A DNA stretch of 64,000 bases from Lachnospiraceae bacterium OM04-12BH. GTDB lineage: Bacteria; Bacillota; Clostridia; Lachnospirales; Lachnospiraceae. The stretch spans positions 62,001 to 126,000 of the forward strand of contig QULQ01000009.1 of NCBI GenBank assembly GCA_003490145.1, written 5' to 3'. The number at the start of each line of letters is the position of its first letter. Position 1 is the stretch's first letter. This document shows positions 34,075 to 42,876 of this stretch, one piece after another. Position numbers and translations under genes: made by a program. The notes beneath the pieces were generated by a model that saw nothing but the letters and a program-made list of their open reading frames with translations, searched no databases and was not told the DNA's origin.

Positions 34075-34896
34075 GAGAAAATTGATGCAATTCTCACCCT
34101 AATGGAATTTTCCAGCCGCATGAAAGACTATTACGATATTTACTATCTTGCCAATAAATTTGATTTTGATGGTGCAACGCTGACGGAAGCACTGAAAAAG
34201 ACTTTTGAAATAGGGCTACCGCAATCCCAATGGCTTTAGACGGTGGGTTAAGGTAGCCTAAAGTGGTGGCTTGTGCTATACTTGCGTTATGGGAACATGG
34301 AAATCAAAAAACAGACACAAGTATTTGTTACAGTATCATATTTGGAAAAGATATCCGAATTATCTACGAAAAAAGATAGCATTATGCCATGAGAAAATAA
34401 AAAATACCAGAAAAGATTATCTGCATAAAGTTTCACATGAGATTATCAGCGAAAACCAAGTGATAATTTCAGAAAATCTGCAGAAAAAAAACATGGTAAA
34501 AAATCATCATCTGGCAAGACCTATAATTGATGTTTCATGGTATGAGCTGACAAGACAGTTAGGGTATAAGTCAAAATGGAATGGCAGGAAATACATCAAA
34601 ATAGATACATTTTATGCCAGCAGTCAAATATGTTCTGCTTGTGGGTATCAGAATTCGGACACAAAAGATTTGTCGGTGAGGACATGGATATGTCCGAAAT
34701 GTGGAGCGGAACATGACAGGGATATCAATGCTGCAAAAAATGGAAAGCGTTTATCCGTAAAATCGATACAAAAACAGATGACTATAGCACCGTGCTGAAA
34801 ACAATAAGGGCATTTTTAACAAAACCGTTTGTAGCAGCGGTAGAAAACAAAATATTTACGGACAATTGGATTGTCCAAAACGGTCAGTGGATGTAA
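34075..34896 (+). pseudogene. AbiEii nucleotidyltransferase toxin remnant, split by an IS fragment
   Basis: Part 1 (34075 to about 34211) reads [33 protein letters not shown] and LTEALKKTFE. Part 2 (about 34741-34896) reads WKAFIRKIDTKTDDYSTVLK and ends NWIVQNGQWM-stop. These match the middle and C-terminal parts of AbiEii, the nucleotidyltransferase toxin of the AbiE type IV toxin-antitoxin phage-defence system. The N-terminal catalytic half and the AbiEi antitoxin gene are absent, and an IS200/IS605-type fragment lies between the parts. The gene is dead. Confidence 0.78.
34212..34740 (+). mobile_element. IS200/IS605-family fragment with C-terminal part of TnpB
   Basis: An imperfect terminal hairpin (GGCTACC 34214-34220 with GGTAGCC 34252-34258) is followed by a TnpB C-terminal region, in frame from about 34271 to the break at 34740. 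It carries ISENLQKKNMVKNHHLARPI (RuvC II Glu), the zinc finger CSACGYQN...CPKCGAEH, and HDRDINAAKN (RuvC III Asp). The N-terminal half with the RuvC I Asp is missing, so it cannot be an active RNA-guided nuclease. The last residues of its open frame are read from AbiEii sequence in another frame. No tnpA and no target duplication are seen. Confidence 0.85.
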
Positions 34897-34974
34897 CAGG
34901 GGGCAAAGGAAAAGTTTGTGGTGATTTTTGCAATTTACTCTTGACAAAGGTCACTTCATAACAGGTGTTTGATT

Positions 34975-35916
34975 ATGAAAAATAGAATAATTGCAGTAAT
35001 TTTAATTTTAGCTGTATTAGTAGCTATATTCTTTGTTGGTACAGGTTTTCAAAAAAGAATGGATGTCATATTAGTTGATTACTCTGTATCAGAGGATGGA
35101 ACGGAGATCACGCTTGATGTAGGAATTCCAACATCTACAGGATATATCAGAGGATTTAAAGACAATGGCGGTGGAGTAAAACCACATTATCTTACATTTT
35201 ATTCGACATTTGGTGGAATAAACAGTCCGATTGGAGCAGAGCATAGCTTCCAATTAGAGCTTACTTCGGATGATACAGAAATTTATTTTAACAGACCGGA
35301 GAGAGGTTACGAGTTGGTTTTAGTGAAAGATGAAGAAACAGGTCAATGGCTCAGACCAAGTGGAATAGGTGAAGAAAATAACACTATTTTTGAAGCAACC
35401 ATTCTTGAAATTCGTGATAATTATTTTTTAGTAGAACCAGTAGAGGGTAGTCAAGAATTAAACAATGCAGATCTGATTACAGTACCAATGAAAAACATAG
35501 GTACTGCTCCACAACCAAATGTCGGTGACATTATTGAAATAGCATATAACGGAGAAATTGCAGAAAGTTATCCAGCACAGATAACAGAGGTTTACGGTAT
35601 CAAAGTTGTCAAAGAAGCAGAACAATGGGATTTAATTCCTATGGTCATGGTAAATGGCGAGTTATATATCGACACAGGTCATGAAAGTACAGTAGAAGCC
35701 CGTTGTGGTGTTATGGATGGAGAGATTACGTCAGAAGTAGACAGAAGTGAAAAGCCAACAAAAGACAATCAATCTAACTTTGGTACAGGCTATGGATATC
35801 AATATGGTTCCCAAGAAGGCATAATCGAGATTAATATGAATGAAAAATGGTGGGTTTTTGCAACAGAAAAAGTCCTGGCCAGTAGTGAACTTATGATAGA
35901 CCCAGTTGCTAAATAA
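34975..35916 (+). CDS. Membrane-anchored protein with DUF3221 (YobA-like) domain
   Basis: 313 residues. An N-terminal signal anchor (RIIAVILILAVLVAIFFVGT) precedes a first domain of unknown type (about 28-135). Next is a DUF3221-like OB-fold segment (about 140-220; ATILEIRDNYFLVEPVEGSQ, VGDIIEIAYNGEIAESYPAQI), then a C-terminal tail. Such small extracytoplasmic domains are common in Firmicutes and have no assigned function. ATG 34975 after AACAGGTG is preferred to TTG 34969. TTGACA at 34941 may be its -35 box. It sits isolated between the AbiEii wreckage and an AAA/DUF4143 gene. Confidence 0.65.
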   Translation: MKNRIIAVILILAVLVAIFFVGTGFQKRMDVILVDYSVSEDGTEITLDVGIPTSTGYIRGFKDNGGGVKPHYLTFYSTFGGINSPIGAEHSFQLELTSDDTEIYFNRPERGYELVLVKDEETGQWLRPSGIGEENNTIFEATILEIRDNYFLVEPVEGSQELNNADLITVPMKNIGTAPQPNVGDIIEIAYNGEIAESYPAQITEVYGIKVVKEAEQWDLIPMVMVNGELYIDTGHESTVEARCGVMDGEITSEVDRSEKPTKDNQSNFGTGYGYQYGSQEGIIEINMNEKWWVFATEKVLASSELMIDPVAK

Positions 35917-35930
35917 TTTTGTGTTTTCGG

Positions 35931-35981
35931 TTGTAGTCTTCATAGATTTCACATATAATAAAAGTGTGATTAATTTGCACA
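35931..35981 (+). promoter_or_regulatory. Promoter and TGTG-N9-CACA palindrome before the AAA/DUF4143 gene
   Basis: TTGTAG (35931-35936) and TATAAT (35954-35959) are 17 bases apart. TGTGATTAATTTGCACA (35965-35981) is a palindromic candidate operator over the start site. A similar element (TTTGTGC/GCACAAA) precedes the second DUF4143 gene at 51429. Confidence 0.55.
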
Positions 35982-36013
35982 AAAATACGAATAAAAATGT
36001 GAGGACTAATTCT

Positions 36014-37348
36014 GTGGAACGATTTATTTTAAAAAAATTGCTGTCTTGGAAGAATTCTCCCTACCGCAAGCCTTTAATCTTGAAGGGCGTACGTCAGGTG
36101 GGTAAGACTTGGATTCTGAAAGAGTTCGGCAGGCGCTATTATGAAAATACAGCTTACTTTAACTTCGACGAAAATGAAGAATATAAGCAATTTTTTGAAA
36201 CAACCAAGGATGTGGACCGGATTCTACAAAACCTTATGCTGGCAAGCGGTCAAAAAATCGTGCCTGAAAAAACCCTTATCATTTTTGATGAGGTGCAGGA
36301 CTGCCCTAAGGTCATTAACTCTATGAAGTATTTTTGTGAGAATGCACCGCAGTATCACGTTGCCTGCGCTGGTTCTCTGCTTGGTATTGCTCTGGCGAAA
36401 CCTTCCTCTTTTCCGGTGGGTAAGGTCAACTTTATGCAGATTGACCCGATGACCTTTAGTGAATTCCTGCTTGCCAACGGTGATGAAAATCTGGCACAGT
36501 ATCTGGAACAGGTGGACACTCTTGAACCCATCCCTGATGCCTTCTTTAATCCGCTGTATGAGAAGCTGAAAATGTACTATGTCACCGGTGGTATGCCGGA
36601 GTCGGTATTGATGTGGACGGAAGCACGGGATGTTTCTGCCATGCAGGAAGCATTGTCCGGAATCATCGGAGCCTATGAGCGTGATTTTGCAAAACATCCT
36701 AATCTCAGCGAGTTCCCGAAAATCTCAATGATCTGGAAATCCATTCCTTCTCAACTGGCAAAAGAGAATAAGAAGTTCATCTATAAAGTGGTCAAGGAAG
36801 GAGCACGAGCCCGTGAGTACGAGGATGCCTTGCAATGGCTGGTAGATGCCCGTTTGGTGCATAAAGTTTATCGCAGCCAAGCTCCTGGTCTGCCGATTGC
36901 AGCCTACGATGACCTGTCTGCTTTCAAGATTTATCTGGTGGATGTGGGACTGCTTCGCCGTCTGGCACAGCTTTCTCCCACTGCCTTTGGCGAAGGTAAC
37001 CGCCTTTTTACTGAATTCAAAGGCGCATTAACCGAAAACTTTGTGCTGCAGACTTTAATTACTCAGTTTGAAGTCATGCCCCGTTATTGGAGCCAGAACA
37101 ACCCGCCTTACGAAGTGGATTTTCTCATTCAGCGGGAGAACGACATCTTCCCCGTGGAGGTCAAATCCGAAACCAACACAACCAGCAAGAGTATGAAGAA
37201 GTTCAAGGAACTGTTTCCTGACAAGGTCAGGCTCCGCATCCGTTTCTCATTGGACAATCTGAAGTTGGACGATGATGTGCTGAATATCCCACTGTTCATG
37301 GCAGGTCAGACGGATCGATTGATTGGGTTGGCATTGCCGACCAGATGA
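36014..37348 (+). CDS. AAA_14 / DUF4143 ATPase (first copy)
   Basis: 444 residues. The AAA_14 domain (about 1-150) has PLILKGVRQVGKTWILKEF (Walker A), LIIFDEVQDCPK (Walker B) and the sensor-like ACAGSLLGIAL. The DUF4143 domain (about 190-400) ends with EVDFLIQRENDIFPVEVKSE, the PD-(D/E)xK-like D...ExK motif. These solitary ATPases are frequent in islands; their role is not established. GTG 36014 (after GTGAGGAC) gives the usual family N-terminus ERFILKKLLSWKNSPYRKPL. The last eight codons and the stop are read from the PglX tail in another frame, so its 3' end was slightly altered, though the domain is complete. Confidence 0.85.
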   Translation: MERFILKKLLSWKNSPYRKPLILKGVRQVGKTWILKEFGRRYYENTAYFNFDENEEYKQFFETTKDVDRILQNLMLASGQKIVPEKTLIIFDEVQDCPKVINSMKYFCENAPQYHVACAGSLLGIALAKPSSFPVGKVNFMQIDPMTFSEFLLANGDENLAQYLEQVDTLEPIPDAFFNPLYEKLKMYYVTGGMPESVLMWTEARDVSAMQEALSGIIGAYERDFAKHPNLSEFPKISMIWKSIPSQLAKENKKFIYKVVKEGARAREYEDALQWLVDARLVHKVYRSQAPGLPIAAYDDLSAFKIYLVDVGLLRRLAQLSPTAFGEGNRLFTEFKGALTENFVLQTLITQFEVMPRYWSQNNPPYEVDFLIQRENDIFPVEVKSETNTTSKSMKKFKELFPDKVRLRIRFSLDNLKLDDDVLNIPLFMAGQTDRLIGLALPTR

Positions 37349-37524
37349 TCTCTATTGATCTGGACGATGGTGTGAAGAAGAATCATGCAATTTTCCGGGA
37401 TATTTTGGCGGAAAAGCCTATTCTTCCTACTGCAAATGCCGTGCTTGATGGAAAATATGATAAAGTCAATGCTGATAATGAAGTAAAAACACCAAATTAT
37501 CATAAAAGGAGGGCTTGCGTATGA
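37315..37524 (+). pseudogene. C-terminal tail of BREX methyltransferase PglX
   Basis: In a frame overlapping the end of the previous gene the DNA reads SIDWVGIADQMISIDLDDGV-KKNH, followed by about 40 more codons to a TGA at 37522-37524. The I-D-L-D-D-G-V-K-x-N-(H/Y) motif is the usual extreme C-terminus of PglX, the about 1200-residue adenine methyltransferase of type 1 BREX. Everything before it is gone. The ATGA overlap with the DUF3791 gene is preserved, so the operon junction is original. Confidence 0.7.
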
Positions 37525-37826
37525 TAGAGGATGAAAAAATCAAAAATTCCAGTGAACTGGAGTTTGCTGTATTTTGCATTGAAAATGTAGCGGCAAAGCT
37601 TGGCGTGGATGCAGAACGTGTTTATCAGGCATTTACCGAACAAAGCGATATTTTGAATGGTTACATTGTGCCGGAGTATGAGGTGCTGCATACCCAGAGC
37701 CGGGAATATATCGTTGATGACCTTCTTGACGTGATGAAAGAAAGGGGTGTGGTAAGTTCAAACACCGTGGGAAAGATGGTATTATCTCCCGGTATGAATA
37801 CGATGAAAGTCGGGAAGATGAACTGA
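37521..37826 (+). CDS. DUF3791-family small protein
   Basis: 101 residues. The first 75 or so match DUF3791: ELEFAVFCIENVAAKLGVDA, VYQAFTEQSDILNGYIVPEY, and HTQSREYIVDDLLDVMKERG. These small helical proteins are normally encoded directly before a DUF3990 gene and are suspected to be its antitoxin-like partner. The partner here survives only as a fragment. AAAGGAGGGC precedes ATG 37521. The last 20 residues (SSNTVGKMVLSPGMNTMKVG) probably read through a join into the DUF3990 remnant, so the true C-terminus may differ. Confidence 0.75.
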   Translation: MIEDEKIKNSSELEFAVFCIENVAAKLGVDAERVYQAFTEQSDILNGYIVPEYEVLHTQSREYIVDDLLDVMKERGVVSSNTVGKMVLSPGMNTMKVGKMN

Positions 37827-37950
37827 AAACGCTGAAATTCGATTCTTATTCCGAAGAGTGGCTGGATTTTATTCTGAACTGCCGCAGCGGAAAAGATTCG
37901 ACGGATTATGACTTTGTTGCGGGTGGTGTTGCCAATGATAAGGTGTTTAA
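37790..37950 (+). pseudogene. DUF3990 remnant
   Basis: A second frame overlapping the end of the DUF3791 gene reads RYEYDESREDELKTLKFDSY, then EEWLDFILNCRSGKD and YDFVAGGVANDKVF. This matches the C-terminal half of DUF3990, proteins thought to be ADP-ribosyltransferase-like. The N-terminal half is deleted and the 3' end joins a HEPN fragment. Confidence 0.65.
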
Positions 37951-37958
37951 TGAGCAAT

Positions 37959-38165
37959 ATGTTACAGAACATTTCTTCAGAATGGAAAACGTTATTTGAT
38001 CAGCAGGTAAAACAAAGTGGAGAAAAGGATAAATTAAATTCCCTTGTGCAATTAAGAAATGATTTTGCTCATGGCGACAGCATATCTGTTTCTATTGATA
38101 CAGTTATTAAATATTTTGATTCAGCTGTTAAGATATTAAATATATTAGATAACGTGTGTACATAG
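37959..38165 (+). pseudogene. C-terminal fragment of a HEPN-domain protein
   Basis: A 68-residue frame from ATG 37959 reads NISSEWKTLFDQQVKQSG and then LVQLRNDFAHGDSISVSIDT. RNDFAH is the R-x4-H active-site motif of HEPN ribonucleases, and the surrounding helices fit the MAE_28990-type HEPN found in defence islands. Most of the N-terminal region is missing and there is no ribosome-binding site, so it is probably not expressed. About 150 bases with no recognisable gene follow. Confidence 0.6.
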
Positions 38166-38314
38166 GGGAAATGAGATGAAAACATTGCAACAGCCCATTT
38201 CTTTTGAAAAATATAGAGGCATATCGGAATATTTTGGAAATTATATTTGGAGAAGATAGTAGTGATTCAATTTGCAAAACATAGAGTAGCAAAAAGAGAA
38301 AGCGAGGTGTTACG

Positions 38315-39787
38315 ATGACCATAGAAGAAATTCTTGCAGGGGAATCAAAGAATGTAGAGTTTAAAGAGAACCTGCCGGAGAAAAGTATCAAATATATGAA
38401 GTCTGTGGTTGCCTTTGCAAATGGAACCGGGGGAAAAATCATTTTCGGAATTACCGATAAAACCAGAGAGGTTGTCGGCTTTGACAAAGAAGATGTGTTC
38501 AAGAAAATGGATGCCATTGCCAATGCTGTATCAGACAGCTGTGAACCGGCAATTATCCCAGATATCACTTTGCAGACGGTTGATGGTAAGACTGTCATTG
38601 TGGTAGAGGTTTCTGAGGGCAGACAGCGCCCGTATTATATCAAAGCCCTTGGCAGAGAGGGCGGTGTATATGTCCGTGTTGCCGGAACTACCCGCCTTGC
38701 CGACGAGTATATGATAAAAGAATTGTTGTTTGAGGGCAGTAATCGTTACTACGATCAGGCTTTATGTACTGGGTTAAATGTTGCAGATGAAGATATTGAT
38801 ACCCTTTGCAAAGCTATGAAAGAGCAGGCTGTCAGAAATGCTCGGACAGAGGAACAGAAAGCATCGATTAAAGATGTAGGCAGACAGCAGTTGCGTTCCT
38901 GGGGAATTTTAATCGAGCGTGATGGAAAAGATTATCCATCCAACGCATTTGCAATTTTGACAGGCAACGGAGGCCTTCATGTTGTAACGCAATGTGGTGT
39001 GTTCAAAGGTATAACGAAAGCGGTATTTGTTGATCGTAGAGAATATACCGGACCGCTTTGGAAACAGATAGACGAAGCATTTCAGTTTGTCTTGAGAAAT
39101 ATTCATCTGGGTGCTACTATTGTGGGAATTTATCGCCAGGATGTTTATGAGATTCCACCGGATGCCATTCGTGAGTTGATTATCAATGCTATGGTACATC
39201 GTAGTTATCTGGATCATGGTACGATACAGGTAGCGGTATATGACAACCGATTGGAAATTACTTCTCCAGGAAAGCTGCCAATGGGACAAACGCTGGAGCG
39301 TATGAAAGAAGGCTATTCTAAAATCAGAAATGAAGCTCTTGCTCATGCGTTTGCTTACATGAATCTGATCGAGCATTGGGGAAGCGGCATTCCGAGAATT
39401 ATAGACAAAGTAAAAGCTGCCGGACTGCAGGAGCCGGAGTTTATTGGTGGCGAAGTTGATTTGCGTATCAATATTTATCGAGGTCAGGTTGATACCAATA
39501 ACGCCATAATTAACGCCAATGACACTAAAAGTGGCGCTAATGGCGTTGAATGTGGCGCTGATGATGGCACTAATGGCGCTGAAGTGCCGCTTAATAAGGA
39601 ACAGACGCAGATAGAAAAATTGTTGCAGATTATAGAGAAGAATCCGTCTGCAACACAGGCCTATTATGCAGAAAAAATGGGTATATCGAAAAGAACGATT
39701 TCTCGAATGTTCGCTTCTTTACAGGAAAAAGGTAGATTGGTACAGGGTGGAACAAAACGAAAAGCAAATTGGAAAATTATAAGGTAG
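38315..39787 (+). CDS. AlbA_2 (Schlafen-type) ATP-binding protein with C-terminal winged helix
   Basis: 490 residues, complete. The AlbA_2 domain (about 1-125) has ESKNVEFKENLPEKS and VVAFANGTGGKIIFGI. The middle carries the GHKL-like ATPase segment common in this family (IPPDAIRELIINAMVHRSYL, LEITSPGKLPMG, EHWGSGIPRI). The end (about 430-490) is a winged helix (ATQAYYAEKMGISKRTISRM). A linker at about 395-425 is coded by imperfect GGCGCTAATGGC-type repeats. Genes of this family are often found between pglX and pglZ in type 1 BREX loci, exactly the position here. It may be the only intact gene of that operon. Confidence 0.87.
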   Translation: MTIEEILAGESKNVEFKENLPEKSIKYMKSVVAFANGTGGKIIFGITDKTREVVGFDKEDVFKKMDAIANAVSDSCEPAIIPDITLQTVDGKTVIVVEVSEGRQRPYYIKALGREGGVYVRVAGTTRLADEYMIKELLFEGSNRYYDQALCTGLNVADEDIDTLCKAMKEQAVRNARTEEQKASIKDVGRQQLRSWGILIERDGKDYPSNAFAILTGNGGLHVVTQCGVFKGITKAVFVDRREYTGPLWKQIDEAFQFVLRNIHLGATIVGIYRQDVYEIPPDAIRELIINAMVHRSYLDHGTIQVAVYDNRLEITSPGKLPMGQTLERMKEGYSKIRNEALAHAFAYMNLIEHWGSGIPRIIDKVKAAGLQEPEFIGGEVDLRINIYRGQVDTNNAIINANDTKSGANGVECGADDGTNGAEVPLNKEQTQIEKLLQIIEKNPSATQAYYAEKMGISKRTISRMFASLQEKGRLVQGGTKRKANWKIIR

Positions 39788-39796
39788 GAGGACAGC

Positions 39797-40984
39797 ATGG
39801 ATACAGATAAAATAATACAAGATTTAAATCGCAGGTTTGCTGCACCTCTGCCTGAGTTTTATCAGCGTCGTATCATTTTCTGGTACGATGAAGATAAGGA
39901 ATTTGAGGATAAATTGGATGAAGTGGTTTTAGAAAATGCAAAGGTGATTGCACTGACTGGAAATAATGCGTTTTCTGTAAAAAACTGCTTTCAGTAGATG
40001 ATTTGAGCACAAATTATCTGGTTTACAGTCCGTGTGTCTATAACCGCCCGGATGATAACTGGCTTCTGGATATGATGTGGCACGTTATGTTGAGGATAAA
40101 GCTCGTCTGTATCAGCGTTTTGAAAAGCTGACAGTAGAAGATTTGGTAGGAACAGTGTGCTTTCCGTGTATTAATGAAGTGATTCTGACAAAGCTAATGA
40201 CAGAGATCAGTGACCATATCATTGATGTGGATACCATTACGAATACCGTTGAAAAACGGAGAACTTGTGTATGGTATGAGCCATTTGAGAATTTTTATGA
40301 CGGTATCTTACAAGTGGCGAATATGCAAAGTTTCTTTAAGGAACATTCTGCCGGATTCCATACCGCAGAAGCGAAAAGTATCTGGAAAGAATATACAGAG
40401 AGTTACTATCAGATGGACACTTATTATCGTTTGTCTCATCTTAGTTTTCAAAAGAGTTTGGAGACTTCCAATATTCTGCTGGATGATCTATTTAAGCACG
40501 TTGTCGATAAAGTGGAAGGACTCTATAATCATTGGTTCTTAGGTGAGTTGGGCAACAACTGGTCGGATGTATGTGCGGATGAACTGGCAACTTACGGTAA
40601 AGTTCTGGAAGTACCGCAACAGGAGGATTTTTACCGTTCCCGTATCCAAACCTCGGATACGAAAGTATTTGTAATTATCTCAGATGCCATGCGTTATGAA
40701 GTGGCGGCTACGATGGCAGATCAGCTTCAGCGAGAAACGCAAAGTAAGGTTTCTATCAGCAGTATGCAGAGCATCTTCCCTTCTACTACGAAGTTTGGTA
40801 TGGCAGCTTTGTTGCCGCACAAAGAATTGACAGTAGAGGTTCGGAACGATATTTTGACGGTTTTAGCAGATGGACAGTCTACGGCAAGTACTTATAGGGA
40901 CAAGGTTCTGAAAACAGAAGATTCGGCAAGCGTGGCCTTGAAGTATAATGACATTATTGCTATGAAACGAGCGGAAAGATCAAT
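39797..40984 (+). pseudogene. BREX phosphatase-domain protein PglZ, frameshifted, deleted and truncated
   Basis: 39797-39990 reads DTDKIIQDLNRRFAAPLPEF and RRIIFWYDEDKEFEDKL, the start of type A PglZ. At 39978-39983 an A run one base short shifts the frame; the correct frame continues as KLLSVDDLSTNYLVYSPCVY to NWLLDM. Then sequence for some 200 residues is missing, and it resumes as VARYVEDKARLYQRFEKLTV through FVIISDAMRYEVAATMADQL (the alkaline-phosphatase-like domain) and MKRAERS. There it joins an integrase gene. Intact PglZ is about 850 residues and essential for BREX, so the system cannot work. Confidence 0.85.
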
Positions 40985-42045
40985 AAGGATATGGATGATC
41001 TGCTTATTACAGATTCATCAGTCAAGAAGCTGACCGTAAATACGTTGTTTGAGCGATACATGGCAACAAAGAATATTAAGGAAAGAACGAAAAAGAATTA
41101 TATCCGTATGTGGGATTATCGGATACGAAATACTTTGGGAAATATTCGTGTTGTGGATTTTAAGACATCTCACGTAAGAACGTTTTTTTCCGCATTGTCA
41201 GATGAAGGACTGGCACACAGTACAATCAAAGGTCTTTATGGCTTATTGAATCCCAGTTTTGAACTGGCAGTGGAAGATGGGATTATCCGCAAGAATCCGG
41301 TAACTGGAACACTTGGAGATTATGGGGCTCCGGCAAAGGAGAAAGAAGCATTGATACTGGAACAGTAGGAAAAACTTTTGGAGTTTGTTGAACAGAGTAA
41401 TGTGTATAAGCCTCATCTTCCAATGATGCAAGTTATGTTTGGGGCTTGCCTGAGAGTGAGTGAAACCATCGGCTTAACCTGGTCAGATGTGAATATGAAG
41501 AACCGGGAGATCCATGTAGGTGGACAGCTTGTGTATTATGAAGGTGATGACGGATATTGTTTCCCTGATTCAGAAACCAAAACGGATGCAGGAATCAGAG
41601 ATATTCCTATGACACAGATGGTATATGATGCGTTCCGTAAACAGAGAGAGCTGAACCTGATGCTTGGTTTGCAGAGTAATGTGGAGATCGGTGGACTAGT
41701 GGATTCATCTTCAATACAAAGCATGGACGTCCGATAATGTCGGCGGGAGTGAACAGCTTTCTAAAAAATATTGTCAATGCCTATAATAAGAAAGAAAGCA
41801 AACTGGCAGAAGAAGAGAAGCGAGAGACGGGGCTGATGCCGCCTATTTCATCGCATACCCTTCGTCATACGGGATGTACCAGATTGGGTGAAAACAACGT
41901 CAATCCCAAAGTTATGCAGTATGTGATGGGCCATTCAGATGCACAGATCACAATGAATGTCTATAATCATATTGCAGAAAAGTCTCATGTGGAGAATGGG
42001 ATGTCTAAAATGAACCTGCCGGAAACCGTACCTGTTGTGGTATAA
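40985..42045 (+). pseudogene. Tyrosine integrase of an integrative element, inactivated
   Basis: The N-terminal SAM-like domain reads MATKNIKERTKKNYIRMWDY, followed by the catalytic domain with Arg (ACLRVSETIGLTW), HTLRHTG and MGHSDAQITMNVYNH (His and Tyr). TAG at 41366-41368 interrupts it, and a frameshift near 41700 splits GGLV from GFIFNTKHGRPIMSAG. Its 5' end is fused to PglZ. All catalytic residues are still readable, so it was lost recently. Its last codons lie in the repeated module shared with 18052, suggesting that the element's att site or terminal region lies there. Confidence 0.85.
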
Positions 42046-42372
42046 ATCATAAGTTGTTGTCGTAAAAATGTGGTCAAATCAAGAAAATCGAGTGCGAAAG
42101 CAAGTGAAAAATCCCTGTGAAGTAGTGGCATACGCCATGCACAGCTCGGGAAAGAATTCCCTCGCTGTCGGGCTGTCGCCCTATACATTTCCATGAAAGA
42201 GCCAGCTTTACCAAGCAAGCTTGAAAGATGGCTCTTTCGCGTAAATGTGCATGGCTCGTAGCGTTCACAAAATCTTCACAAAAAAAATTAGCACTCACCT
42301 ATTGACAGTGCTAATAATAGGTGTTATATTACATGTAGAACAAAGGAAGAGGAAAGAATGGAGGAATGACTT
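42028..42372 (+). repeat. Module repeat C: integrase tail, structured element and heat-shock promoter
   Basis: Directly repeated relative to 18052-18460. It contains the integrase end, GTGAAAAATCCCTGTGAAGT, hairpins GGGAAagaaTTCCC and GGGCTGTCGCCC, a second stem-loop (GAAAGAGCCA...TGGCTCTTTC) and the CIRCE promoter. Here it is contiguous with the integrase and with hsp20-dnaJ, so this is the better candidate for the parental copy. Confidence 0.9.
42288..42330 (+). promoter_or_regulatory. CIRCE operator with embedded promoter (hsp20 copy 2)
   Basis: TTAGCACTC-N9-CAGTGCTAA at 42288-42314. TTGACA (42302-42307) lies within it and TATATT (42325-42330) follows after 17 bases. Same layout as at 18308 and 54064, indicating HrcA control. 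Confidence 0.93.
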
Positions 42373-42813
42373 ATGTTAATGCCTAGTGTATATGGAAGAG
42401 ATTTCTTTGATGATTTAATGGATGGTTTTGGATTCCCGGATGTAAATAAGAAGCTGTATGGCAGGCATGCGAAGAACATGATGAAGACAGATATCAGGGA
42501 GACCGATGAGGGATATGAAGTGATCATGGATCTGCCGGGATTCAAGAAGGATGAGATCGAGGTTCAGCTTGAAAACGGTTATCTGACTGTATCAGCAGCC
42601 AAGGGACTTGACAAGGATGAAGCCGATAAGAAAGGTAAATACATCTGCAGAGAGCGTTATGCCGGTGAAATGAGCAGAAGCTTCTATGTAGGAGAGGATA
42701 TCCTTGATACTGATATTCATGCAAGGTTTGAAAATGGTATTCTGAAGCTGGATGTTCCAAAGAAGGAAGCGAAGGCAGTGGAAACAAAGAAACATGTTGC
42801 CATTGAAGGATGA
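42373..42813 (+). CDS. Small heat-shock protein Hsp20, copy 2
   Basis: 146 residues with the alpha-crystallin domain at about 38-140 (VIMDLPGFKKDEIEVQLENG, SRSFYVGEDI, FENGILKLDVPKKE). It differs from copy 1 at about 27 positions, mostly conservative, so both are probably functional. The ribosome-binding site GGAGGAATGACTT is shared. dnaJ begins 63 bases after its stop, beyond a terminator, so low read-through may supply dnaJ during heat shock. Confidence 0.95.
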   Translation: MLMPSVYGRDFFDDLMDGFGFPDVNKKLYGRHAKNMMKTDIRETDEGYEVIMDLPGFKKDEIEVQLENGYLTVSAAKGLDKDEADKKGKYICRERYAGEMSRSFYVGEDILDTDIHARFENGILKLDVPKKEAKAVETKKHVAIEG

Positions 42814-42822
42814 CAAGTAACC

Positions 42823-42849
42823 TGCCCCGGACTTTCCGGGGCATTTTTT
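42823..42849 (+). terminator. Terminator between hsp20 and dnaJ
   Basis: TGCCCCGG (42823-42830) pairs with CCGGGGCA (42836-42843) around ACTTT, followed by TTTTTTG. Confidence 0.92.
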
Positions 42850-42876
42850 GAATAAGCAGAAAAGAGGGTGAGAACA

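Noticed and set aside
34271..34798. A functional TnpB-like RNA-guided nuclease
   Set aside because: The N-terminal half including the RuvC I Asp is missing and the C-terminus is read from a different gene.
38166..38314. Short open frame starting MKTLQQPISFEKYR between the HEPN fragment and the AlbA_2 gene
   Set aside because: Only 27 codons, weak ribosome-binding site and no recognisable family; probably debris.
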